NCBI GenBank assembly: GCA_963708775.1 | Contig: CAVPTI010000010.1 | Location: 124,001 to 188,000 of the forward strand | Length of the DNA stretch: 64,000 nt | Reading direction: 5' to 3' | DNA from: JAGVSR01 sp963708775 | GTDB taxonomy: Bacteria; Pseudomonadota; Alphaproteobacteria; Rhizobiales; Hyphomicrobiaceae | Part shown: one piece after another, positions 35,756-44,587 of the stretch | How the letters are laid out: every line of letters starts with the position of its first letter | How positions within the stretch are numbered: the stretch's first letter is position 1 | Translations under genes and position numbers: made by a program | The notes under the pieces: generated by a model | What the model was told of the DNA's origin: nothing | Databases searched by the model: none | Seen by the model: the letters and a program-made list of their open reading frames with translations, nothing else

Positions 35756-36700
35756 TCAGCCGCTGGCTTTGCCAAGTTCGTCCGCCAGTTCCGGCAGAGC
35801 CTGGAACAGATCGGCGACAAGGCCATAGTCAGCGACTTGGAAGATCGGAGCTTCGCCATCCTTGTTGATGGCGACGATGATCTTCGAATCTTTCATGCCG
35901 GCGAGGTGCTGGATGGCCCCTGAGATGCCGACCGCGATATAGAGTTCCGGCGCCACGACTTTACCCGTCTGGCCGACCTGGAGATCGTTGGGGGCAAAGC
36001 CGGCATCCACAGCCGCGCGCGAGGCACCCATGGCCGCGCCGAGCTTGTCGGCGAGCGGCTCGATATACGTCTTGAAGTTTTCAGCGTTGCCGATTCCCCG
36101 GCCACCCGAAATGATGATGCGCGCCGAGGTCAACTCCGGACGATCCGATTTCGACAACTCTGCTTTTTCGAACGAAGAGATCCCGACAGCCGCCGGCGCG
36201 GAAATCGTCTCGACGGGCGCCGAACCGCCAGCACCCGCCGCCGCAAAGCTCGCGGTACGCACGGTGATGACCTTCTTCGCCTCGGCCGACTTCACCGTCT
36301 GGATCGCGTTTCCAGCATAGATGGGCCGTTCAAACGTGTCGGGCGCCAGAACTTTTGTGATGTCCGACACCTGCATCACGTCGAGCAGGGCAGCGACACG
36401 CGGGGCGACGTTCTTGCCGGACGCCGTCGAAGGCGCGATGAAGACATCGTAGCCAGCCATCAGCGGCACGACCAGAGCGGCCACCTCTTCTGCCAATCCA
36501 TTGGCGAGATGTGGCGCATCGGCGACCAGCACCTTTGCCACGCCATCGAGCTTGCCCGCCTCGGCAGCCGCAGCAGCAGCACCGCTGCCGGCCACGAGCA
36601 CATGGACATCGCCGCCCAATTGCTTCGCAGCGGTCACAGCCTTCGCCGTCGCCGAACCAAGCGCCGAATTGGTATGCTCCGCCAAAACCAGAACAGCCAT
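35756..36700 (-). CDS. etfA: Electron transfer flavoprotein alpha subunit
   Basis: A 314-residue FAD-binding subunit that accepts electrons from acyl-CoA dehydrogenases and passes them to ETF-ubiquinone oxidoreductase. The C-terminal FAD domain is clear: ISGGRGIGNAENF, GASRAAVDAGFAPNDLQVGQTGK, PELYIAVGISGAIQHLAGMKDS. It starts within the etfB stop (TAATG), so the two are coupled. Confidence 0.97.
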   Translation of the reverse strand: MAVLVLAEHTNSALGSATAKAVTAAKQLGGDVHVLVAGSGAAAAAAEAGKLDGVAKVLVADAPHLANGLAEEVAALVVPLMAGYDVFIAPSTASGKNVAPRVAALLDVMQVSDITKVLAPDTFERPIYAGNAIQTVKSAEAKKVITVRTASFAAAGAGGSAPVETISAPAAVGISSFEKAELSKSDRPELTSARIIISGGRGIGNAENFKTYIEPLADKLGAAMGASRAAVDAGFAPNDLQVGQTGKVVAPELYIAVGISGAIQHLAGMKDSKIIVAINKDGEAPIFQVADYGLVADLFQALPELADELGKASG

Positions 36701-37455
36701 TACAGAACCCCCGCCTCGGTTTTGAGCTTTTTGACGAGTTCAGCGACATCAGCGACTTTGACGCCGCCTTTGCGCTGCGCGGGTTCTGTCGTCTTCAACA
36801 CCTGCAGCCGCGGCGCGATATCGACGCCAAACTCATCTGGCTTTTTGACGTCGAGCGGTTTCTTCTTCGCCTTCATAATGTTGGGAAGTGACGGATAGCG
36901 CGGCTCGTTGAGGCGCAGGTCCGTGGTTACGATCGCTGGGAGTTTCAGCTTCACCGTCTCCAAACCGCCATCGACTTCCCGCGTAACGCTCACACTGTCG
37001 GCCGCCGGTTCGATCTTCGATGCAAAGGTGCCTTGCGGCCAGCCGAGCAGTGCGGCCAGCATCTGGCCCGTCTGGTTGCAGTCATCATCGATCGCCTGCT
37101 TACCCATGATCACCATGTGCGGCTGCTCGGCTTGAACGACGGCTTTGAGCAGTTTGGCCACGGCCAGCGGCTCCACGATCACACCTTCGGCCGTCTCGAC
37201 CAGGATCGCCCGGTCCGCGCCTATGGCGAGCGCCGTGCGCAAAGTTTCCTGCGCCTTCGGGGAACCGATCGACACCACCACGACTTCGGTTGCGGTGCCT
37301 TTTTCCTTCAAACGCACGGCTTCCTCGACGGCAATTTCGTCAAAGGGGTTCATGGACATCTTGACGTTCGCCAATTCAATGCCCGAGCCATCAGCCTTGA
37401 CGCGAATTTTGACGGCGTAGTCGACGACGCGTTTCACCGCGACGAGTATCTTCAT
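36700..37455 (-). CDS. etfB: Electron transfer flavoprotein beta subunit
   Basis: A 251-residue AMP-binding partner of etfA. It begins KILVAVKRVVDYAVKIRVK and contains NPFDEIAVEEAVRLKEKG, RTALAIGADRAI, and GKQAIDDDCNQTGQMLAALLGWPQ. I use ATG 37453-37455; six codons upstream of it are not part of the family. It forms an operon with etfA (1-base overlap) and probably the 3-hydroxybutyryl-CoA dehydrogenase. Confidence 0.97.
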   Translation of the reverse strand: MKILVAVKRVVDYAVKIRVKADGSGIELANVKMSMNPFDEIAVEEAVRLKEKGTATEVVVVSIGSPKAQETLRTALAIGADRAILVETAEGVIVEPLAVAKLLKAVVQAEQPHMVIMGKQAIDDDCNQTGQMLAALLGWPQGTFASKIEPAADSVSVTREVDGGLETVKLKLPAIVTTDLRLNEPRYPSLPNIMKAKKKPLDVKKPDEFGVDIAPRLQVLKTTEPAQRKGGVKVADVAELVKKLKTEAGVL

Positions 37456-37701
37456 TCCTGAGGTGCTCCCCAACAGTCCTGCGCTTTTTATTGTTTCGTT
37501 GAGACGACACGCCCCGGGGCTTGTCCATCATGCAGTGGGCCGTCCACGCGAAGCCCTCGGCGCGGCAATTCGATGCCGACCTGCTGAGGTCTTCGCAAGT
37601 GCGAAATCACACAGTAAGTGTGGCCGAAACCTGAGTCAATTGTCACCCCGCCGCGCCCGTTAACCCCAACACAATCCTCATTTCTGGCGCACCGCACAGC
37701 C

Positions 37702-38407
37702 TCAGACGGTTGTTAAGCCCCTATCGAAGAGCGGAACGTCGGGTCGCTTCATGACAATGATGAGCACCGCCCCCGCCAACAATCCCCCAATGTGTGCCCA
37801 CCACGCGACAGGGCCGATTTCCGGCAGAAGGATCATCACGAACTGCGTGACGACCCACACGCCCAATACCACCGCCGCCGAGAGCCGGAGCGGAATGAAC
37901 TGAAAGGCCAGCACCCAGACCCGCACCCTCGGATGCAGCATCAGGTAAGCCGCGATCACACCCGCCACGGCCCCGCTGGCTCCAATCAGCGGATTGGGCG
38001 AGTTCTGGCATCATGTACGCATGTGCAAGGCCCGCGAAGATCCCGCACGCGAGATAAAAAATCAGGAATTTCAGGTGTCCCATGGCATCTTCGACGTTAT
38101 CGCCAAAAACCCACAGAAACAGCATGTTGCCGGCCAGGTGCAAGATATCGCCATGGAAGAACATGTATGAAATCAGGGTGAGCCGCTCCGGAACAGCCAC
38201 GGTCTGATCAGGTACGTCGCCAAGCTCCAGCATGCCGGCCGGTGAGACGAGTTCGGTGGGAATAATCGCGAAGCTCGCGATCACGGCTTCCTGCAATCCC
38301 AGCGCCTCGAATAGGAACACGACCAGGTTGGCAACGATCAAGCCGATGGTGACGTACTGAAATCGGATCGACTTCAGCACATTCTCGTCATGCAGCGGCA
38401 CGAACAT
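37702..38407 (-). CDS. Rhomboid-family intramembrane serine protease, frameshifted
   Basis: A 234-residue rhomboid results when one base is removed near 38003-38007, just upstream of the catalytic segment. The first frame gives FRFQYVTIGLIVANLVVFLFEALG-type first helix, then FFHGDILHLAGNMLFLWVFGDNVEDAMG (the conserved His/Asn region) and HAYMMP. The second gives NSPNPLIGASGAVAGVIAAYLMLHP with the nucleophile Ser in GASG, and then WWAHIGGLLAGAVL with the catalytic His. It cleaves membrane-protein segments; targets unknown. Start ATG 38405-38407 with AGAGGA seven bases upstream. Confidence 0.85.
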
Positions 38408-38451
38408 TGCGCGTCCTCTCGCTATCTTCCTGCCCAGCAATTGGCCGCCGC

Positions 38452-39033
38452 TCAGCAATTCTGGCCCGGCACCCATAAGACGTCACTTCGGCCGCGATCG
38501 TTCACGTACCGGCTCGCAACGAACAGAAAATCCGATAAACGATTGATATACTTGAGTGCGGCCGGACTAACGGCCTCGCCTGGCAGCATAGAAAGGGTCA
38601 CCATTTCGCGCTCAGCCCGCCGGCATACCGTGCGCGCCACATGCAGCGCCGCTGCGGCCGCCGATCCACCCGGAAGCACGAACGACTTCAACGGCTGCAA
38701 CTCGGAATTGAGTTCATCGATTTCCGCTTCGATACGATCGACCTGCGCCTCAGCCATGCGCAAGGGCTCGTACGGCAGCGGCTCGCCCCGATCGGGAACG
38801 CAAAGGTCCGCACCCAGATCGAACAAGTCATTCTGAATTCGCTCGAGCTTGGCGTCGAGGCCCTGGTGACCGCCGCCCAGGTGGATACGCGCCATGCCGA
38901 TGGTCGAATTGGTCTCATCCACAGTGCCGTAAGCGGCGATGCGCGATGCGTCCTTGGCGACGCGTTCGCCCGTACCCAGCCCGGTTGTCCCGGCGTCGCC
39001 GGTTTTCGTGTAAATCTTGTTCAGTTTGACCAC
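38452..39033 (-). CDS. ATP:cob(I)alamin adenosyltransferase (PduO/MMAB type)
   Basis: A 193-residue enzyme that makes adenosylcobalamin. It begins with KLNKIYTKTGDAGTTGLGTGERVAKDASRIAAYGTVDETNS, the PduO ATP-binding pattern, and continues with FVLPGGSAAAAALHVARTVCRRAEREMV and YINRLSDFLFVASRYVN. The start is GTG 39031-39033, with AGGA eight bases upstream. Adenosylcobalamin would serve methylmalonyl-CoA or related mutases elsewhere. It sits between a twin-membrane protein and the rhomboid. Confidence 0.94.
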   Translation of the reverse strand: MVKLNKIYTKTGDAGTTGLGTGERVAKDASRIAAYGTVDETNSTIGMARIHLGGGHQGLDAKLERIQNDLFDLGADLCVPDRGEPLPYEPLRMAEAQVDRIEAEIDELNSELQPLKSFVLPGGSAAAAALHVARTVCRRAEREMVTLSMLPGEAVSPAALKYINRLSDFLFVASRYVNDRGRSDVLWVPGQNC

Positions 39034-39055
39034 GGGAATGTCCTGCTGCGGGCGA

Positions 39056-39256
39056 TCAGCCGCCCTGCTGTCTGGCGATATACGTGAACAGCATAATGAT
39101 GACGATGGCGGCAAACTGCAGCCCCACCCGCCAGCGCATCAGTTTCTGGCTCAAATTGGGAGTTGAACCGCGCGACATCGTCCACAGTCCAAGGCACAGC
39201 ACGAAGAAGACTGCGACCACGGCCACCGTGGTCAGATGATAGAGAAAACCTTGCAT
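39056..39256 (-). CDS. Twin-transmembrane (HIG1-like) small protein
   Basis: A 66-residue protein with two membrane helices (VAVVAVFFVLCLGLWTM and VGLQFAAIVIIMLFTYIA) joined by the basic loop SRGSTPNLSQKLMRWR. This matches the short HIG1-type proteins found before the cobalamin adenosyltransferase in alphaproteobacteria; mitochondrial relatives bind cytochrome oxidase complexes. Start ATG 39254-39256. The ribosome-binding site is weak. Confidence 0.8.
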   Translation of the reverse strand: MQGFLYHLTTVAVVAVFFVLCLGLWTMSRGSTPNLSQKLMRWRVGLQFAAIVIIMLFTYIARQQGG

Positions 39257-39532
39257 CAGGTGAGAGCGACCTTTTGAGCTGGATGGGTGTAACCGTGAAG
39301 GCTGCACCCGACGGAGAGGCGCAGTAACGGTTCGTTGGATGTTGGCGATCAGGATAGGATGCTCAGGCCAGGGCGGCAAATGCCAAAGCGCGCAACCAGA
39401 AAAAACCCGGCGCCGCACCTGCCGGCAGTCCGTCTATGCTGAGGCAAATCGCTCTTCGGCGGATACGGTGCGTCCACAAAAGGTCGCCTTTTGGCGAGAC
39501 CCATCAGGCAGGCGCGCGGGTCGCCAACGGAG
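39257..39532. other. Divergent spacer before envC
   Basis: About 275 bases between two divergent genes. In-frame readings extend upstream of both starts but have no family similarity. It must contain both promoters; no clear -35/-10 was seen. Confidence 0.4.
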
Positions 39533-41008
39533 ATGACAGCTAAGGTGACGGCAGAAGTCAATAAATCGATCCGAAAAAGGAGCCGGGCGGGACGGGCCGT
39601 TCGCGGATCTCTTCCCGCTATTGCCCTTCTTTTGGCTGCCACCGCCATGTATCCCGCATCGAGCTATGCCCAGGCACCTGCACAGCCCGCGCCGGCCGGG
39701 GACGCGAAGGCACCGCCCCCGACGGCTGACGAAGTCAAGAAGGCTCTCGATGCTCGCCGCGACGAACTTAAGTCCACGCTCGATAAAGCGGGCGCCATCG
39801 AGCAAGACGTCGCGAAGCTGGCCGAGGAACGCGGCAAGATAAATCAGCGTCTGCAGGAGACCGCTCTGCAGATCCAAGAAAGCGAGTCGCGGTTGACCGT
39901 CGTCGAGAATCGTCTCGGTGAACTCGAAATCCAGGAGAAGATGATCCGTGGCTCTCTCGCACAGCGCCAGGGTCAGATTTCAACTTTGCTTGCAGCCCTC
40001 CAACGCATGGGCCGCAATCCCCCACCCGTCATTGTCACGAAGCGCAAAGATGCGCTGGAGATGGTCCGCAGCGCCATGTTGCTCGCATCGGCATTTCCTG
40101 GCATGCGCACCCAGGCACTTGAACTCGCCGATCAGCTCAGCCAGCTGATGCGTGTCGTCGACGAGAGCCGCGCAAAAGCGGAGACGGAAAAAGCCGAAAA
40201 CGCGCGTCTCAACGATCTCAAAACGCAGCTTGCAGGCTTCATGGAGGCAAAACGCCGCTCAATCCTCGAGCGCCAGGACGAACTGCGCCAGGTCCGCGAC
40301 TCGGCCAATGACATCTCCAAGAGCGTATCCGACCTCAATGACCTGATCACCAAGCTTGGCAAGGCGGTGCAGGACAACACCGGCCTCGGCGCCTATGATG
40401 CCGAGGTCCGCAACGCCGAAGCAGCGCCCTCTGCGGCGCCCGCAGTGTTGACGACTCCCGCCGACCCTAACGGCGCGCCCACGTCTCTTGCAGGTGAAGC
40501 CACGGACGTTGTCGTCATGGCGCCGGTAGAAACAGCCGCGGTCATGTCAAACCCAGGCCGCATCAAGCCGGCTATTCCGTTCCAGCAGGCCAAGGGCAAG
40601 CTGCCGCTGCCGGTCTCCGGAAAACGCGTCTTGAATTATGGCGAACGCACGCAGTACGGGTCGCAATCTAAAGGACTTGTAATGGAAACAAGGTCCGCGG
40701 CTCAGGTAACATCCCCCTGTGACGGCTGGGTCCTCTACGCCGGGGAGTTCCGCAGTTACGGCAAACTCTTGATTATCGACGCGGGCGGTGGATACAATGT
40801 TGTACTGGCGGGCTTGTCGCAAATCGACGTTCAGCCGGGCGAATTCATCCTCGCGGCCGAGCCTGTCGGCACAATGATGACCGTGAAAAAAGAACCGGCT
40901 GGCGCTGCATTCGGTGCACCGGTACTCTACATAGAATTCCGTAAGGAAAAACAGCCGATCGATCCCGACCCTTGGTGGGTCGCAGTCCCTCAGAAGGCAC
41001 AAGGCTAA
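39533..41008 (+). CDS. envC: EnvC-like murein hydrolase activator (degenerate LytM)
   Basis: A 491-residue periplasmic protein: signal peptide (SLPAIALLLAATAMYPASSYAQ), long coiled coil (about residues 65-280, VKKALDARRDELKSTLDKAGA... and ESRLTVVENRLGELEIQEK), and a C-terminal LytM/peptidase M23 fold (LPLPVSGKRVLNYGERTQYG). The zinc ligands of true M23 peptidases are missing: HxGIDI reads SKGLVME and YAHL reads LAGL. It is therefore an activator of amidases, like E. coli EnvC, for daughter-cell separation. The start is uncertain (ATG 39533 with GGAG directly before it). It overlaps ctpA (TAATG). Confidence 0.85.
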   Translation: MTAKVTAEVNKSIRKRSRAGRAVRGSLPAIALLLAATAMYPASSYAQAPAQPAPAGDAKAPPPTADEVKKALDARRDELKSTLDKAGAIEQDVAKLAEERGKINQRLQETALQIQESESRLTVVENRLGELEIQEKMIRGSLAQRQGQISTLLAALQRMGRNPPPVIVTKRKDALEMVRSAMLLASAFPGMRTQALELADQLSQLMRVVDESRAKAETEKAENARLNDLKTQLAGFMEAKRRSILERQDELRQVRDSANDISKSVSDLNDLITKLGKAVQDNTGLGAYDAEVRNAEAAPSAAPAVLTTPADPNGAPTSLAGEATDVVVMAPVETAAVMSNPGRIKPAIPFQQAKGKLPLPVSGKRVLNYGERTQYGSQSKGLVMETRSAAQVTSPCDGWVLYAGEFRSYGKLLIIDAGGGYNVVLAGLSQIDVQPGEFILAAEPVGTMMTVKKEPAGAAFGAPVLYIEFRKEKQPIDPDPWWVAVPQKAQG

Positions 41009-42444
41009 TGCGCAAGACTGAATTCGCGTTCTGGACATTTCTGATGATGGCGGGCCTGGCCGGCGTCACCACGGTTCTGAATGTTACCAATGGGAATTCC
41101 GCCACCTCGCCCAATGCCGAAGTCTACCGGCAGCTCGATTTGTTCGGCGACGTGTTCGAGCGTGTCCGCTCCGACTACGTCGAAAAGCCGGAAGACACGA
41201 TGCTCATCGAAAATGCCATCAACGGCATGTTGAGTTCGCTGGATCCGCACTCATCCTACCTGAGCCCCAAGAACTTCAAGGACATGCAGGTTCAGACGCG
41301 CGGCGAGTTCGGTGGCCTCGGGATCGAGGTCACGATGGAAAATGGCGTCATCAAAGTCGTGTCGCCAATCGACGACACGCCTGCATCGAAGGCAGGCATT
41401 CTGGCCAACGACCTCATCACCCATCTCGACAACGAGCAGATCAACGGCCTGACGCTTGAACAAGCGGTCGAAAAAATGCGCGGTCCGGTCAATACGCCGA
41501 TCAACCTGACCGTGATCCGAAAAGGTCGCGAAGAGCCGTTCGACATCAAGGTCACGCGTGACGTCATCCGCATCAATCCCGTCAAGGCGCGCGTAGAAGA
41601 CGACGTCGCCTACATCAAGGTATCGACCTTCAACGAGCAGACACACGCCATGCTCGTGAAGTCGATGGACGAGATGAAGAAGGAAATCGGGCCGAAGCTG
41701 CGTGGCTACATCATCGATCTACGCAACAACCCGGGCGGCCTTCTCGATCAGGCGATCTCGGTCAGCGACGATTTCCTCGAGCAGGGCGCCATCGTTCTGA
41801 CCAAGGGTCGCAACAACGAGGAAACGCAGCGTTCACAGGCTCGGCCTGGGGATACGTCCGACGGCAAGCCCGTAGTGGTTCTGATCAACGGCGGCTCAGC
41901 CTCGGCATCCGAAATCGTGGCCGGCGCTTTGCAGGACCACAAGCGCGCGACCATCATCGGCACGCGCTCATTCGGCAAAGGCTCAGTGCAAACGATCATT
42001 CCGCTGGGCACCACCAACGGCGCCATCCGTCTCACAACGGCCCGCTACTACACCCCATCCAACCGTTCGATCCAGGCCAAGGGGATCGATCCTGACATCG
42101 TCGTCGAGCAGGAATTGCCTGACGACCTGAAGGAAAAGATCGCAAACGAAAAACCACGCGGTGAAGCGAGCCTGCGCGGTCACTTGAAGAACCCCGATGG
42201 GACGTTGAAGACCCCTGAAGCCGGCAAGGAAGGCACCGAAGGAGCCGAGGCTCCCAAGGAAGCGCCGAAAGAAGAGAGCGGCTCACTCGCTTATGTTCCC
42301 AAGGAGCCGGAAAAGGACACCCAGCTCCAGTACGCGTTGCGCTTCCTGCGCGGCACGGCGACGGAAGCCAACGTGGCCAAGCCCGCAGTTTCTCCCGCCC
42401 CGCCGGCCGGCGACGCAGCAAAGACCGCACCCATTCCGAATTAA
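41008..42444 (+). CDS. ctpA: S41-family C-terminal processing peptidase CtpA
   Basis: A 478-residue periplasmic serine protease with an N-terminal anchor (FWTFLMMAGLAGVTTVL). The PDZ domain is at about residues 100-180 (GGLGIEVTMENGVIKVVSPIDDTPA), and the Ser-Lys dyad follows: NGGSASASEIVAGAL contains the nucleophile Ser and GTRSFGKGSVQ the Lys. After the protease domain the tail is Lys/Glu/Pro/Ala-rich. It processes or degrades periplasmic proteins in envelope maintenance. Coupled to envC. Confidence 0.95.
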   Translation: MRKTEFAFWTFLMMAGLAGVTTVLNVTNGNSATSPNAEVYRQLDLFGDVFERVRSDYVEKPEDTMLIENAINGMLSSLDPHSSYLSPKNFKDMQVQTRGEFGGLGIEVTMENGVIKVVSPIDDTPASKAGILANDLITHLDNEQINGLTLEQAVEKMRGPVNTPINLTVIRKGREEPFDIKVTRDVIRINPVKARVEDDVAYIKVSTFNEQTHAMLVKSMDEMKKEIGPKLRGYIIDLRNNPGGLLDQAISVSDDFLEQGAIVLTKGRNNEETQRSQARPGDTSDGKPVVVLINGGSASASEIVAGALQDHKRATIIGTRSFGKGSVQTIIPLGTTNGAIRLTTARYYTPSNRSIQAKGIDPDIVVEQELPDDLKEKIANEKPRGEASLRGHLKNPDGTLKTPEAGKEGTEGAEAPKEAPKEESGSLAYVPKEPEKDTQLQYALRFLRGTATEANVAKPAVSPAPPAGDAAKTAPIPN

Positions 42445-42467
42445 TCGGTCCCCTATTGCTGAGACTA

Positions 42468-42496
42468 CGAGAGGGGCGCCAAAAGCGCCCCTCTCG
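42468..42496 (+). terminator. Rho-independent terminator after ctpA
   Basis: CGAGAGGGGCGC (42468-42479) pairs perfectly over 12 bases with GCGCCCCTCTCG (42485-42496) around the loop CAAAA. The following CGTTATT is a weak U tract. It isolates envC-ctpA from rppH. Confidence 0.75.
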
Positions 42497-42544
42497 CGTT
42501 ATTCAAATCCACACAACCAAGAGCAGCCGCCCGGGACCGCACCG

Positions 42545-43072
42545 ATGACCCAACAACAGCCCCCTATTGACCCCGATAAGCTCGATTACCGTCCATGCGT
42601 CGGTGTCATGCTCATCAATCGCGCCGGTCTCGTCTGGGTCGGCCAGCGCGCCGATTCACCGGGCGAAGCCGAGGGAAAAGGCAACTGGTGGCAGATGCCC
42701 CAGGGCGGTCTCGACGAAGGGGAAGACCCCCTCGCAGCCGCCTTTCGCGAACTCTATGAAGAGACAAGTGTTCGTTCAGCCACTTTGCTCGGCCAAACCT
42801 CCGGCTGGTTGACGTACGATCTTCCACCCCACCTGATCGGCGTGGCTTGGGGCGGCCGCTTCCGTGGCCAGAAGCAGAAGTGGTTCGCTCTCCGCTTCCA
42901 CGGCGACGACGCGGAAATCGACATTACCGCACCGCCCGGCCACGACGCTGAATTCATCACCTGGCAATGGTTGCCAGCCACGGAACTTGTGCGCCTCATC
43001 GTGCCTTTTAAGCGGGCAGTCTACGAAGCCGTCGTTGCCCAGCTTGGTCCGTTCGCTCGGCCCGAATATTGA
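42545..43072 (+). CDS. rppH: RNA pyrophosphohydrolase RppH, variant Nudix box
   Basis: A 175-residue Nudix hydrolase of the RppH group, which removes pyrophosphate from the 5' end of RNA to start decay. The Nudix box is GGLDEGEDPLAAAFRELYEETSV; it fits GX5EX7REUXEEXGU except that the last Gly is Ser. Other family marks are YRPCVGVMLIN at the start, GNWWQMPQGGLDEGE, TYDLPPHLI and RFRGQKQKWFALRF. ATG 42545-42547. A second, more canonical copy follows 137 bases later; both are likely paralogues. Confidence 0.9.
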   Translation: MTQQQPPIDPDKLDYRPCVGVMLINRAGLVWVGQRADSPGEAEGKGNWWQMPQGGLDEGEDPLAAAFRELYEETSVRSATLLGQTSGWLTYDLPPHLIGVAWGGRFRGQKQKWFALRFHGDDAEIDITAPPGHDAEFITWQWLPATELVRLIVPFKRAVYEAVVAQLGPFARPEY

Positions 43073-43209
43073 CAGTCAGAGGTTGCCCCGACCCGGGAGC
43101 AACTCGGTATGAAAATTCGCGCCGCGGCGGCCTGGACGCCAACGGAGGCCTTGTAAGTCATTGATTCGCCTGTCACTCTAATGTCGTATTTCCCTTACTA
43201 TATGGCCTC

Positions 43210-43740
43210 ATGAACCTCGACCGTCCCATTGGTGAAAGCAAACGTCTCGACCTCCCATACCGGGTAGGCGTGGGCGTCATGCTGTTCAACAGCCGCGGAC
43301 TTGTTTGGACCGGCCGCCGGTTGCCAAAATGGGCGGGAGACCGACAAGGGTATATCTGGCAGATGCCGCAGGGTGGGCTCATGGCGGGTGAAGATCCGCT
43401 CGACGCCGCTCATCGCGAGCTGGAAGAGGAAACGGGCGTTCGCAACGCCGAACTCATTGCAGAACTCAATTCCTGGACAACTTACGATCTGCCGCCCGAA
43501 CTGATTGGCATTGCGCTGAAGGGGCGCTATCGCGGCCAGCGCCAGCGCTGGTTCGCCATGCGTTTCTTCGGCGACGACAGCGAAATCGACATCAGCCCCC
43601 GCAATGGGCACAAGGCCGAATTTGACCGCTGGAAATGGCGCCCTATCGCGGAACTGCCTGAGATCGTAATCGCGTTCAAGCGACCGGTGTACGAACGTTT
43701 GACGGAAGTCTTCGCGCCCTATGCCCGTCCTGTCGACTGA
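43210..43740 (+). CDS. rppH: RNA pyrophosphohydrolase RppH, canonical
   Basis: A 176-residue paralogue of the preceding gene. It has YRVGVGVMLFN, GYIWQMPQGG, a full Nudix box GGLMAGEDPLDAAHRELEEETGV, and RYRGQRQRWFAMRFFGDDSEIDI. Having every consensus residue, this copy is the best candidate for the true RppH. It lies downstream of the first copy without a terminator between them, so the two may be co-transcribed. The terminator 43767-43796 follows. Confidence 0.94.
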   Translation: MNLDRPIGESKRLDLPYRVGVGVMLFNSRGLVWTGRRLPKWAGDRQGYIWQMPQGGLMAGEDPLDAAHRELEEETGVRNAELIAELNSWTTYDLPPELIGIALKGRYRGQRQRWFAMRFFGDDSEIDISPRNGHKAEFDRWKWRPIAELPEIVIAFKRPVYERLTEVFAPYARPVD

Positions 43741-43766
43741 GGCAGCGCCCGAACCCTCCAAAACTA

Positions 43767-43796
43767 AAAAGGCCGGGAAATGCCTCCCGGCCTTTT
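43767..43796. terminator. Bidirectional terminator between rppH and atpC
   Basis: AAAAGGCCGGGA (43767-43778) pairs with TCCCGGCCTTTT (43785-43796) around a six-base loop; A and T tracts flank the stem on both sides. It serves the plus-strand rppH and the minus-strand atp operon. Confidence 0.9.
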
Positions 43797-43823
43797 GCTT
43801 GTCCGGCGCTAACGAGCGAGTGC

Positions 43824-44222
43824 TTACGCGGCCTTCGGGCCGAGCGCGCGCAGCCGATCAATGGCCGTCTGCGCCATAGTTCGCTCATCGTCATCCTTTG
43901 CCGCAGCGAGATCGGCTTCAGCACCCGCAATCTCTTCGGCAATCTGCGAAAATGAAGTATCCGCCACATCGAATGCGGTTTCAGCCAAAACCGTGACCGC
44001 ACCTGCGTTCACATCCGCGAAGCCCGACTTGACGAAAATCTGCTTCTTGCCGGCCGTCGAAGTGACCTCCAACACGCCAGGCCGCAGCGCCGAAATGAGC
44101 GGCGCATGCCCGGCGAACACGGTGAAATCACCTTCTACGCCCGGCACCATCGCCTGCTCGGCGTCGAGCGAAAGAAGGATTCGCTCAGGAGAAACCAGTT
44201 CAAATTTGAAGGTGCCGGCCAT
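43824..44222 (-). CDS. atpC: ATP synthase epsilon subunit
   Basis: A 132-residue subunit of the F1 central stalk that regulates ATPase activity. TFKFELVSPERILLSLDAEQAMVPGVEGDFTVFAGHAPL and GVLEV in the beta domain, then a C-terminal helical tail (FSQIAEEIAGAEADLAAAKDD), shorter than in E. coli. It is the last gene of the operon, after the zinc-ribbon gene, before the bidirectional terminator. Confidence 0.96.
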   Translation of the reverse strand: MAGTFKFELVSPERILLSLDAEQAMVPGVEGDFTVFAGHAPLISALRPGVLEVTSTAGKKQIFVKSGFADVNAGAVTVLAETAFDVADTSFSQIAEEIAGAEADLAAAKDDDERTMAQTAIDRLRALGPKAA

Positions 44223-44275
44223 GTCGTGTCGTCCCTAAATACATGAAGCGCGAGGTGAGCTTCAGCCCCCCGCCG

Positions 44276-44536
44276 TCAGTTTGTCGGCTCGTCTTCGATC
44301 GCTCCGGATTTGGCCCGAACCTCGTCTGCTGTTTGCAACTTGGCTCCGCAAAACGGGCAAAAGAAAACTGGATGATCGATCATTCCGGGCTCTTCGTCTT
44401 CCATCTCGATCAAGCCGACCGACATGTAGAGGATATCACCCTCACCGACCGTAATGAGCGGCTCGAAGTCGTCTCCGCTCATCGCTTCCTTGAGTTCGAC
44501 ACAGCAACTGCCGAACGCCTTCCCGTCACCAGACAT
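44276..44536 (-). CDS. Small zinc-ribbon-like protein within the atp operon
   Basis: An 86-residue hypothetical protein between atpD and atpC, on the same strand. It has a CC pair (AFGSCCVELKEAM, about residues 10-11) and a CPFCG ribbon half (VFFCPFCGAKLQT, near residue 58), enough to bind one metal ion with four cysteines. It also has an acidic middle part. I do not recognise a functional family. Start ATG 44534-44536 is preferred because GGAAG lies six bases upstream. An inserted gene here is unusual for a canonical atpHAGDC order. Confidence 0.75.
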   Translation of the reverse strand: MSGDGKAFGSCCVELKEAMSGDDFEPLITVGEGDILYMSVGLIEMEDEEPGMIDHPVFFCPFCGAKLQTADEVRAKSGAIEDEPTN

Positions 44537-44587
44537 CTCGTCTTCCTTCATTCGACGCCTGGATTTCGAGATCCACGCGGCAGTGCG

